From NCBI RefSeq assembly GCF_012641265.1, contig NZ_JABAHZ010000004.1, forward strand, positions 739,115 through 803,114: a DNA stretch of 64,000 nucleotides, in the 5' to 3' direction. Each line of letters opens with the position of its first letter. Within the stretch, counting starts at the first letter, position 1. Source of the DNA: Chitinophaga eiseniae. Its GTDB lineage: Bacteria; Bacteroidota; Bacteroidia; Chitinophagales; Chitinophagaceae. This document shows positions 54,512-63,873 of the stretch, piece after piece. The notes under the pieces are model-generated. The model saw only the letters and a list, made by a program, of their open reading frames with translations, made no database searches and was not told where the DNA came from. A program made the position numbers and the translations under genes.

Positions 54512-55312
54512 ATGAAGAAAGTAGCATGGTTATTAAAAATACTGTTACCTGTAATAATCCTTGGCGGCGTAATTGTTTCCTTTGCCGGTATCCCGAAATG
54601 GATGCATCGCGCAAAAAAACTGGCAGTGGCTCCGGTAGCGCCGGCAACACCGGAGCGGGGAATTGTTTACTCTGCAGAAGAGAAACGCAAGCTGGGACAG
54701 CTGGCGGCGGTATATGATCACATGAATGGCTGCCAGGAATTGTATATCTCCGGGTTGATGACAGCCTATGACCCGGCGGATAGTTCGGCCACTCTTCATA
54801 ATCCTTTCCGGCTTTGCCGGAAGGGGAAGGAGCTGTATTATCAAACTGGTGATATGGAGATGATTTCGCTGTCTGATATGTATATATCCGTTAGTCATAA
54901 GGCCAAGAAGATATTTATAGGGCCTGCAAAAACGGTATTGCCTCCTTTCCAGCTACCCACCGACAGCCTGGCGGTTACCTGGCAAAGTGATAACTACCGG
55001 ATGGTGACCGAAGATCTCCCGGGAAAAAGCAGGATGCGTATGTTATGCGATAACCATATTACCTGCAAAGAATACCGGTTTGACTATGATACTTCTACCA
55101 TGGCGATAAAACAGGTATACATGCGACTTACCAATTTGCGGGATCCGCTCAATAACAAATTGGATAAAGAGGTGATCCTGACGGTGAATGAGTGGAGAGA
55201 GCAGCATATTCCGGCTGCTCTACTGAAAACAAGTACTTACCTGGTAAAGGAGCGTGATGGCTGGCATGCTACTGCAGCTTATGCCGGATACGACCTGGTT
55301 AGTTTATATTAA
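54512..55312 (+). CDS. membrane-anchored periplasmic protein of the RHS locus
   Basis: A 266-residue protein from the ATG at 54512; the frame opens at a TTG 15 bases earlier. One N-terminal membrane helix (about 5-25) is followed by a short linker rich in Ala/Pro and a beta-rich periplasmic domain of about 210 residues (FRLCRKGKELYYQTGDMEM, SHKAKKIFIGPAKTVLPPF, CKEYRFDYDTSTMAIKQVYM). The pattern recalls outer-membrane lipoprotein-carrier-like folds, only weakly. It sits between the two giant proteins, 24 and 27 bases from each, so it probably serves their transfer or assembly. No family is recognised. Confidence 0.65.
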   Translation: MKKVAWLLKILLPVIILGGVIVSFAGIPKWMHRAKKLAVAPVAPATPERGIVYSAEEKRKLGQLAAVYDHMNGCQELYISGLMTAYDPADSSATLHNPFRLCRKGKELYYQTGDMEMISLSDMYISVSHKAKKIFIGPAKTVLPPFQLPTDSLAVTWQSDNYRMVTEDLPGKSRMRMLCDNHITCKEYRFDYDTSTMAIKQVYMRLTNLRDPLNNKLDKEVILTVNEWREQHIPAALLKTSTYLVKERDGWHATAAYAGYDLVSLY

Positions 55313-55339
55313 TGTTAACCCTATTAATGCCCGTGTAAT

Positions 55340-58300
55340 ATGGCGCTTATCAACCGCATAAATAAATTATCTGCCACTGTGTTCATGGTAATGCTGCTGA
55401 TGCTGGCAGCAGCCGTGAAAAGCATGGCTGCTATAGAGCCCTATCAGCAAAAGATCCAGGGCAAGCTGAAGAAGGGGGATACACTGCTTGTGAAAGACGA
55501 AAAGTTTGAGAACCCTGCATATGACTGGAATAATATCCGGAACAATGGCGTATCCAACGTGATTACTTTTGGATTGCAGCCGGAAGCACTGGCCAATATA
55601 CACCAGTCTTTTTCCTGTAAAGCCGACCTGAAAGTAGAATACTGGAGCCAGCCGGGTCAGGAATTGCCCATTACGCTGGAACATGTGAAGTTGGATATCA
55701 ACTACGATACCGCCGTGGGGGCGGTGTACCAGATAGACGCCCGGTATGAATTCCAGAATGCCTACAAAATAAAGGTTTCTATTAATGAAATAAACAGCGA
55801 TGAGCTGCAAGACCTGCCGGCAGCATTTTACCTGGAAGCTTATGTAGTGGTAAACAGGGATTACCTACCGCAGCCTAATGCTTCGCTGATTCCTACAGTG
55901 ACGCTGGACCCGGGAAATGATGGTAGTGCACCGGCAGGAAGAATGATGGCAAGAGCTGCTATTGTGCCCACTGCTAACGCCGTTACGGTGAACTGGGACG
56001 TTATCCCCGGTGCGCAGAAGTATGACCTGGAATGGACCTTTATCGATGAAGAATCCGCCAACGGCACTATTTTGAACCAGTCCGGCACCTCAACGCCTGC
56101 GGCTACCCTTGCCCAGATGTTTCGTAACAATGCCACCAGGGTGACCGTCAGCAATAACAGCTACACCATTTCGCTGGTGCATAATACTAAGTATCTCCTG
56201 ATTCGCATGCGTACGGTAGATGAAAGCAATCAATACCGGAACGAGGGCGCCTGGAGCTACCAGGTCAAATCCGATAACGTTACCGTGTCGGGGGTGATCA
56301 TACTGAGTAATACCTGGCATCAGCCGGGGCTCAACTGGCAATATGATGCTACCTACGCCGAAGAGGGCAAGAAAAAGGAAGTGGTAGCCTATTTTGATGG
56401 TACGCTGAGAAACCGGCAGGCGGTTACTTTGAGTAATACCGATACTACTACTATTGTTCAGGAGAATATCTATGATCAGTTTGGCCGGGTGGTAGCAAAC
56501 ATATTGCCGGCTCCCGCCGACGCCAATATCCTGACCTATGTGCCGGGATTCAGCCGGAATAATAATGGGCAGGCATATACTTACAATAACGTGTTTAAAG
56601 GCCTGAGTGGTGCTTGTATTGGTCTGCCGGATCCGTTGAAAACAGATACCGGCGCCTCCAAATATTATTCTGTTAAGAACAAATACCTGAATACAGATCC
56701 GTTTAATAAATACATCCCGGATGCCGAAGGATATCCACTGTCTGTTACTTCTTACACGCCGGATAACACTGGCAGGATAGCGTTGAAAGGTGGTGTAGGC
56801 GCCGCATTTCAGCCGGTTACCATATTACAGAACCATACCACCCGGTATTACTATGGCAAGCCGGAACAATGGGAACTAGACCGGCTATTTGGTAACGATG
56901 CTGGTTATGCGGATCACTATCTTAAAAACATGGTGATAGATCCCAACGGGCAAATCAGTGTCTCCTATCAGAATGCTGCAGGTAAAACAGTAGCCACAGC
57001 GCTCACTGGTAGCACGCCGGATACTTCATTGTTGGCATTAAATTCCCTTACACCGGCTGTGAAGAAAGACATTATCCTGCTGCAACCAGAGCGGTTTGTA
57101 TTTGATCCGGCTACGTTGAAGCTTACCGCCAACACCACTTACCTGGCTTCGGTGCCTGATTCTGCGGCTGTTTTTAAATTCAGCATGGAGAAGCTGATCA
57201 AAAAATATGTACAGGGAGCCGTTACCATTTGCAGTAATTGTTATTATGAGCTGAAGGTAGGGGTAAGCGATGATTGCAATAACAAAATACTTGATATCAG
57301 CAATGTAAAGGCTGGTAGCGCCATTTCAGATTGTAATCAATCGGCCAGTTATGATACTACTTTCAATGTTTCCCTGAAGAAAATAGGAGAGTACTATATC
57401 ACTTTTGAACTGGCATTGAATCCGCGGGTGATAGAGGCATTTACCACCGATTTTATTGCCCGCAATACGAACCTGAAAACCCAGTTCCAGTTTGTTATGG
57501 AGCAGCTGAAGAGAGAAGATTTTACCGGTTGCTTCTCCGAATGTACTACCTGTAAAGATGCGTTGGGACTAAAAGCTGACTTCCTGTTGGGGATGAAGAC
57601 CCGGATGTTCAAGAATGGGGTAGATACGTTGGCCAACCTGGCGGCTATTAACACCTGGGCCGGTGGATTGTACGACGCGTTGTACAGTAATTGTCAAACG
57701 ATTCGGGCTGCCTGCCTCGCATCGCCCTGCGACCGCCTGAAGTCGCTGATGTTAATGGATGTGAGCCCGGGTGGGCAGTATGCGCTGTTCGACAGCACCT
57801 ATACTGCGCAGGAATCGGCGATCAACGTTATCTTCCAGCATTGGCGGGATGCCGCAGTATTTCCTTTGCAGTCGCCAGGGGGGGCTACCTATGAGGCGAC
57901 GAAATTCCAGCTAGAGAACGGGAGATATATTTCTCCCTGCGATCCATCCTTTACACTGGCAATGCTGATCACCTATTGGAAACCAGAATGGAGTGATAAA
58001 TTTCTGTCATTTCACCCTGAGTTTTGTGCCCTCACTTTTTGCGGAGATCATGCCGCCTATAAAACCTGGGACGACCGCATCGCACGGCTGTATACCACGG
58101 CTGCAGATATTCCGCTTATAAAAACCGGACTGGCTTACGATGTCAGCAACGGCGCCTGGTTACTGGATGCGGATCCGTTTTTTGCAGCAAGTGGAGCAGG
58201 GAAAAATTACTATCAGAATATTAAGACAGAGTTGAATTCCTATTCCCGCCAGGTCGTGCAGGCGCCAATAGGTTTAAATAACAAAAGCCTTTCCGCCTAT

Positions 58301-61300
58301 GTAGATTACCTACTGTACTGCGCTGATTCTACCGGTTCTGCCAATACCGGTACGAACACCAGTATGACTACCCGGTGGAATAACTGTACACCTAATGCCA
58401 CCTGTCGGGTACCGGACAGGCAATGGCAGATGTATGCCAATATGTACCTGGAGTTAAAGGAGAAGTATTACCAGCAGTTGAGGGACTCGTTTTATTGCCA
58501 GGGGATATGTATACCAGGAGTGGCGCCAAAACGGTATTACGATTGTAGTGGCTTTACTGCCAGCATGTTTAGCTTCTCACCAAATTCGGGAATTGTATAT
58601 GTGTACCGACCTGAAGACAGGCTTATACCCCCCGGTATTACCATCGATGTTACCTTTAGGACCGCGACAGCGGCTCCGGGTGTTACGTTCACATCTACGA
58701 GCCCAGGTTTTTTAACGATGCAAACTGCAGACCCTATTACATCAGGTCCATTCATTCGTTGTACTGGTACACCTGTTTTCCCGCCTACCTGTCCTTCTGA
58801 ATATACCAATAAGGAAACCCGTGTTAATAGGATCGATTACAAAACCCAGGACCCAATAGACACCTCGGAAGTAATTGGAGAAGGTAGATATAACCTGAGT
58901 TTGCAAATTCAAACTGCTTGTGATGTTACCATCACCAACCTGCTCACACAGTTAAAACCCTGTATGGGGGCAGTTGATTCCGTATTATTCCGTAACCGGC
59001 TGATGGAGGTATGCACACAGGGAGGTGATATGAATCGTATGTACGGCGGTAGCAGCACCATTGGCGGAAAAGTAAACAGTGATGGCGATTCCACTTTTGA
59101 ACAGGTAATTAAACGTTATCTCGGAAAAACTTCGTTTACGCTGGATTGCAATCCGTGGGTGGTAGACCTGCCTACACCTTCCGGCGTAACGGCGCAAACA
59201 TCGGAGCGTACCCTGTCATTTACGGATGCTGGTATTTGTAATAAGCTCAATGCATTGAAGCTGGAGCAGCAAACGAACCAGCCTGCCATGACGTTGTATA
59301 ATTACCTGGTATCGAAGTATGGCGCTGGTATGAACATAACATCCGCTGAGCTGGATGTGCTGGTGAAAGGCTGTAGCAACTGTCGTTACCTGATGGACCG
59401 TGATGTGAAACTCCCTGTATTCCTCGATGGTGGAGCAAAAGGATGTATTACTCCTACGGAATTCTGGGCTGCCAGGGCAGCTTTTGCAGCAGCGATGGGC
59501 AATTCGGTAGATACGACCAATTCAAACTATAAGAAAGTATATAGGAATTATCTCAATCAGAAATTGGGCTTTTCGCTCAGTTTCTCCGATTATGATAATT
59601 ACCGGAAATCGTTATTGCCCGGTTCAACACCCATGTTGTGCAACCAGCCTGTCTTCTCCACAATACCTACAGATCCCTATGATTGTATGTATATGCTGGT
59701 AGATGGCGCGATTGCCGGCGCCAACAGGGCGTATGCTATTTATATTGATTCTGTGAAGCGCGATTTCCGCCAGCAGTATGTGAATGTGTGCAGTAAGGCA
59801 AAAACGAAGGTAAGGCTCAATACTTCTCAACAGATTTACCACTATACCCTTTACTATTATGACCAGTCGGGGAACTTACTGCGCACCGTGCCACCGGAAG
59901 GCGTTACCCTGATTGATGATACAGATTTGCTGGACCAGGTAGACCAGGCCCGCCGGGCGGACTATAGTCAATGTAATTACAGCGGTCCACAAAACAATAC
60001 CAATCCCGATACTACGCTGAGCAGGCTGGGCACCGCCTTGACTGCTACCGGTAATCAGTCGCTCGAAATGTGGCTATATAATGCCGATGGAGGACCTACG
60101 CAGGTATTGGCAGCGAGCAACGGCAAATCCTATTTTGATGTTTGTATAGATGGAAGCTACCTGCATGCATCTATTTACAAGCAAGGACCAGCGCCCCCTG
60201 CAGGATCCGCCGACCTGGTGGCCTCCAATATTGTAGATGCAAATATCAGCTCCGTGTTGCCGCTTGATCAGTGGGTACACGTGGTATTGCAGGGAGCAGA
60301 TCTTGACAGTAGTGGCGCAATCAGTGTATTTGTAAACGGGGTTAGTTGCCCGGTTGTTACCAACGCACCTTTCGGCGGTTGCGGCTGGGATATTACTGCC
60401 AACACCAGCGGCACGGCTACCTATGCGCAGAACCTGGCTTATTTACGGCAATTGCGGGTGTATAAACGCTTAATGACCACCGCCGAAATCGCCGCCAATG
60501 CCAAAGAAAACTGCCTTGGCCTGGCGCCTGCCTATGCCGTAGGCTTGCTGAAGGATACCATCACCTGGGGACGTTTTAACACCCCAGCGCCTGGCTCTCC
60601 GACTACCTTGCCTGATGGCGGTACTACCGAAGTATATACTTCTGCTGTCTACCCCCGTCATCGGCTATCTACCGATTATGCATATAACTCGCTGGGACAA
60701 GTACTGCAGCAGAACTCCCCTGATGCCAATACCAGTTATTTCTGGTATGATGTAAAGGGGCGCCTGCTGGCTTCCCGCAACGCCAATCAATACCTGGGTA
60801 CTAACCAGTACAGCTATACGGAGTACGATAACCTGGGACGTATTACCGAAGTAGGGGAGAAGAAAAATGCCACCAGCCTGGGTTCGCCCGGATTTATTGC
60901 AGACGCTACCGCCACACTGTTTTTAAATAGCGGTACCAACGGGCAGCTTACACGGACAATTTACGATATCGCCCAGTTAGATCCTGCGACCTACCCGCAG
61001 AGCAACTTGCGCAAAAGAGTAGCCGCCAGTATTTACCAGGAAACTGATGGCACCACTGAGCAGGGAACTTACTACAGCTATGACGCCCTGGGTAATGTGA
61101 AGACCCTATGGCAAAAGCTGTACGGTCTCTATGAAATGAAGAAACTGGATTACGCCTACGACCTGGTGAGCGGAAAAGTGAATGCAGTGAGATATCAGCA
61201 GGCCAAGCCAGACCAGTTCTTCTACAACTATAAATATGATGCGGAAAACCGGATCATCAAAGCGCAAAGTGGCATTACCCACAACGGTGATAACTGGACG

Positions 61301-63535
61301 ATCATGAACCCGGCCACCACCGACGCCTACTACATGTACTATAAGCATGGACCGCTGGCCCGTACCATTATAGGTAAGAACGGTGTACAGGGCATCGACT
61401 ACGCCTACACGCTGCAGGGATGGCTGAAAACGGTGAATGGCACCGGCCTGGTACCCACCAGCGACATCGGTCAGGACGGTGTGGGCAGCACGGCCACCAT
61501 CGCCAAAGATGCAGCCGCCTATTCGCTGGATTATTTCGCCGGCGACTACAAGCCTATCGGCGGCGCTGGCGCCACTGCACTGGGTACAAAATATACTGCC
61601 ACCACCACCGATATTACCGGCCAGGATCTGTTTAATGGCAACATCAGCAGAACGACGATGGCGTTATCGAAATTCAACAGCGGCAACCCGGTAGGGTACA
61701 GTTACCGCTACGATCAGCTGAATCGCCTGGTACGTATGCGCCAGCACCTGATATCCGGAACTACCTGGGGTAAGGCACAGGCACAAACCGATTACCAGGA
61801 AGATATCAGTTATGACGGCAACGGTAACATCCTAACCTACCTCCGTAATGGCACCAGGGATACCAGTGTAGCCATGGACAACCTGACCTATTATTATCCC
61901 CGCGATGCTGCCGGCAACCTCACTGCCAACACATTGCGGCATGTTAAGGATGCCGTGAGCAGTACCGCCTACCAGTCGGACCTGGACAATATGCCGGATG
62001 ACAACTACACCTACGATAAAGTGGGTAACCTGGTAAAAGACAATGCCGCCGGTATTACCAATATCACCTGGACGGTATACGGTAAAATAAAAAGTATTAC
62101 ATTTAGTGATAATAGTTCTTTGTCATATAAATATGATGCCACCGGCAACCGTATTTATAAAGAATACACCAAAGGCGGGGTAGTCAATAAAACCTGGTAC
62201 CTGCGCGATGCCCAGGGCAATACCCTCGCTTTATACGGCAACCGAAATGGCGACGCAGAAACCTATTGGAAAGAGCAACACCTCTACGGTAGTTCCCGTC
62301 TGGGTATGTGGCAACCGGATATGAAAGTAACCAGTACCCCCGGCAATCCTGCCACCCTCTGGAGCCAGGCTAACCTGACCCGGTATGAACTCAACAACCA
62401 CCTCGGAAACGTGCTGGCGACTATATCGGATCAACAAGCCAGCCATAGTGCTACCGTTTATAATATGACGGATTATGCGCCGTTTGGAATGCAGATGGTG
62501 GGGAGGAAGTGGGCTTTGGGGGGAGTATATCGTTATGGGTTTAATGGGAAGGAAAACGACAACGAAATCAAAGGCGAGGGGAATCAGTTGGACTACGGAA
62601 TGCGTGTGTATGATCCGAGGATAGGAAAGTTCTTATCAGTAGATCCAATTACTGCGAAATACCCAGAGCTTACACCTTACCAGTTTGCAAGTAATACGCC
62701 TATCTGGGCAATAGATATAGACGGTGGTGAAGGCGGGATTATGAGCCCCTTTGATGCAAATAAATATACTGTTGCGTCACAAACTATTTCAAAAGGTGTT
62801 GATAATTTGTTAGATGCTCCCGCAGATGCAGGTCAAGCCTATTCTTGGAATCTTGCCGCTAACTTACCTAAAGGGACAGTGAAAACGAATAGAGATATGT
62901 TGGCAGCAATGTTTATATACATGGGTAATAATTATATGAACCGTGTAGGAAATAGTAGGATTGTAGCGAGAGTAAATGCTAGTAACCTTGCTCCTCAAAC
63001 ACCGAAAGCCGTTGTAGCTGCTGAGCCGGACCAGCCCGCAATAAAGGTTCCTTCAGCAAATAATGTTAAGCCTGTAGTTGTAAATGATGACCTCTATCCA
63101 ATTTTGAAAGAAAGTCAGGTTCTTGATGGTCAAAGTGTTGTTGGTAGTGTAAAAAATTCTTATGGAAATTTAGATTTCTATGTAAACACTAAGGGGTCTG
63201 GTTATGATGGTAGGGGGAATGAAGTTTTTGATGCTCTTTATAAGAGTGCAGCATCCAAAGGTGAGATAACGGGAATAAACGGGACTTGGAGTCGAGGTTC
63301 ATTGGGATCAAATTTAAGGTCCTTTAATAATGCAATTCAACAAGAGTTGACAAGAAGAGGTGTTACATTTGAGCAGCTATCACCATCGGAGAGCCAAGCC
63401 CTTCTTAAAAATGCTGCATTTAAAACCTTTACAGGCTCAAATGCAAAGGATCGAGGATTTAATAATGTAACGATAAATCGTACAGAAGGAACTCCCGGTA
63501 ATTATACTAATGCGTCTGTGACTTATACAAAATAA
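55340..63535 (+). CDS. RHS-repeat polymorphic toxin protein
   Basis: A 2731-residue exported protein with a hydrophobic signal (about 10-31). A fibronectin-like part (about 205-320) precedes a DUF6443-like start (QENIYDQFGRVVANILPAPA). Cys-rich middle domains run to about 1560, and a LamG-like sandwich lies at about 1570-1725 (SLEMWLYNADGGPTQVLAAS, YLRQLRVYKRLMTTAEIAAN). YD repeats follow at about 1775-2290 (YNSLGQVLQQ, YSYDALGNVKTLW, YRYDQLNRLVRMRQ). The RHS core (GNQLDYGMRVYDPRIGKFLS, YQFASNTPIWAIDIDG) ends near residue 2465. The last 265 residues are AT-rich, unlike the rest, and form a variable tip of no recognised family, presumed toxic. A small candidate immunity gene follows 5 bases later. 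Confidence 0.88.
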   Translation: MALINRINKLSATVFMVMLLMLAAAVKSMAAIEPYQQKIQGKLKKGDTLLVKDEKFENPAYDWNNIRNNGVSNVITFGLQPEALANIHQSFSCKADLKVEYWSQPGQELPITLEHVKLDINYDTAVGAVYQIDARYEFQNAYKIKVSINEINSDELQDLPAAFYLEAYVVVNRDYLPQPNASLIPTVTLDPGNDGSAPAGRMMARAAIVPTANAVTVNWDVIPGAQKYDLEWTFIDEESANGTILNQSGTSTPAATLAQMFRNNATRVTVSNNSYTISLVHNTKYLLIRMRTVDESNQYRNEGAWSYQVKSDNVTVSGVIILSNTWHQPGLNWQYDATYAEEGKKKEVVAYFDGTLRNRQAVTLSNTDTTTIVQENIYDQFGRVVANILPAPADANILTYVPGFSRNNNGQAYTYNNVFKGLSGACIGLPDPLKTDTGASKYYSVKNKYLNTDPFNKYIPDAEGYPLSVTSYTPDNTGRIALKGGVGAAFQPVTILQNHTTRYYYGKPEQWELDRLFGNDAGYADHYLKNMVIDPNGQISVSYQNAAGKTVATALTGSTPDTSLLALNSLTPAVKKDIILLQPERFVFDPATLKLTANTTYLASVPDSAAVFKFSMEKLIKKYVQGAVTICSNCYYELKVGVSDDCNNKILDISNVKAGSAISDCNQSASYDTTFNVSLKKIGEYYITFELALNPRVIEAFTTDFIARNTNLKTQFQFVMEQLKREDFTGCFSECTTCKDALGLKADFLLGMKTRMFKNGVDTLANLAAINTWAGGLYDALYSNCQTIRAACLASPCDRLKSLMLMDVSPGGQYALFDSTYTAQESAINVIFQHWRDAAVFPLQSPGGATYEATKFQLENGRYISPCDPSFTLAMLITYWKPEWSDKFLSFHPEFCALTFCGDHAAYKTWDDRIARLYTTAADIPLIKTGLAYDVSNGAWLLDADPFFAASGAGKNYYQNIKTELNSYSRQVVQAPIGLNNKSLSAYVDYLLYCADSTGSANTGTNTSMTTRWNNCTPNATCRVPDRQWQMYANMYLELKEKYYQQLRDSFYCQGICIPGVAPKRYYDCSGFTASMFSFSPNSGIVYVYRPEDRLIPPGITIDVTFRTATAAPGVTFTSTSPGFLTMQTADPITSGPFIRCTGTPVFPPTCPSEYTNKETRVNRIDYKTQDPIDTSEVIGEGRYNLSLQIQTACDVTITNLLTQLKPCMGAVDSVLFRNRLMEVCTQGGDMNRMYGGSSTIGGKVNSDGDSTFEQVIKRYLGKTSFTLDCNPWVVDLPTPSGVTAQTSERTLSFTDAGICNKLNALKLEQQTNQPAMTLYNYLVSKYGAGMNITSAELDVLVKGCSNCRYLMDRDVKLPVFLDGGAKGCITPTEFWAARAAFAAAMGNSVDTTNSNYKKVYRNYLNQKLGFSLSFSDYDNYRKSLLPGSTPMLCNQPVFSTIPTDPYDCMYMLVDGAIAGANRAYAIYIDSVKRDFRQQYVNVCSKAKTKVRLNTSQQIYHYTLYYYDQSGNLLRTVPPEGVTLIDDTDLLDQVDQARRADYSQCNYSGPQNNTNPDTTLSRLGTALTATGNQSLEMWLYNADGGPTQVLAASNGKSYFDVCIDGSYLHASIYKQGPAPPAGSADLVASNIVDANISSVLPLDQWVHVVLQGADLDSSGAISVFVNGVSCPVVTNAPFGGCGWDITANTSGTATYAQNLAYLRQLRVYKRLMTTAEIAANAKENCLGLAPAYAVGLLKDTITWGRFNTPAPGSPTTLPDGGTTEVYTSAVYPRHRLSTDYAYNSLGQVLQQNSPDANTSYFWYDVKGRLLASRNANQYLGTNQYSYTEYDNLGRITEVGEKKNATSLGSPGFIADATATLFLNSGTNGQLTRTIYDIAQLDPATYPQSNLRKRVAASIYQETDGTTEQGTYYSYDALGNVKTLWQKLYGLYEMKKLDYAYDLVSGKVNAVRYQQAKPDQFFYNYKYDAENRIIKAQSGITHNGDNWTIMNPATTDAYYMYYKHGPLARTIIGKNGVQGIDYAYTLQGWLKTVNGTGLVPTSDIGQDGVGSTATIAKDAAAYSLDYFAGDYKPIGGAGATALGTKYTATTTDITGQDLFNGNISRTTMALSKFNSGNPVGYSYRYDQLNRLVRMRQHLISGTTWGKAQAQTDYQEDISYDGNGNILTYLRNGTRDTSVAMDNLTYYYPRDAAGNLTANTLRHVKDAVSSTAYQSDLDNMPDDNYTYDKVGNLVKDNAAGITNITWTVYGKIKSITFSDNSSLSYKYDATGNRIYKEYTKGGVVNKTWYLRDAQGNTLALYGNRNGDAETYWKEQHLYGSSRLGMWQPDMKVTSTPGNPATLWSQANLTRYELNNHLGNVLATISDQQASHSATVYNMTDYAPFGMQMVGRKWALGGVYRYGFNGKENDNEIKGEGNQLDYGMRVYDPRIGKFLSVDPITAKYPELTPYQFASNTPIWAIDIDGGEGGIMSPFDANKYTVASQTISKGVDNLLDAPADAGQAYSWNLAANLPKGTVKTNRDMLAAMFIYMGNNYMNRVGNSRIVARVNASNLAPQTPKAVVAAEPDQPAIKVPSANNVKPVVVNDDLYPILKESQVLDGQSVVGSVKNSYGNLDFYVNTKGSGYDGRGNEVFDALYKSAASKGEITGINGTWSRGSLGSNLRSFNNAIQQELTRRGVTFEQLSPSESQALLKNAAFKTFTGSNAKDRGFNNVTINRTEGTPGNYTNASVTYTK

Positions 63536-63540
63536 CAATT

Positions 63541-63843
63541 ATGAATGAAGAAGAATTAATGCGAATAGGCTTTTTTAGAATAGAAACAGATCCGTCAGAT
63601 AAAGGAATAAATGTTAAGCGTTTCCAGTTATACGAATATTACAAAGGAGCATTTGTTCGTATAATTGTATCGAAACGGAACGAAGTTTTTGTTGTGGAGC
63701 ATATTTATTTTAATTCGCCTAAATCAGATGAACTACAATTAGAATTATTTGGTACTGATTTATCAGCGGAAAACGTAATAAATAAAATCAGAGAGCATAA
63801 GAAAAATGTCATTCCTCCAGATCAGATGCCTGAAAGCTTTTAG
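63541..63843 (+). CDS. candidate immunity protein for the RHS tip
   Basis: A 100-residue acidic, non-secreted protein with strands VKRFQLYEYYKGAFVRIIVS and EVFVVEHIYFN and a C-terminal helix (SAENVINKIREHKK). It begins 5 bases after the RHS gene and shares its AT-rich composition: 19 of the first 60 bases are G or C, against 41 of 60 at 61441-61500. Position and size are those of the immunity proteins that follow RHS toxin tips. It matches no family I know; direct binding to the tip is inferred. Confidence 0.7.
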   Translation: MNEEELMRIGFFRIETDPSDKGINVKRFQLYEYYKGAFVRIIVSKRNEVFVVEHIYFNSPKSDELQLELFGTDLSAENVINKIREHKKNVIPPDQMPESF

Positions 63844-63873
63844 TAATAGTTATAATGATAAAACCCGGTCAGC

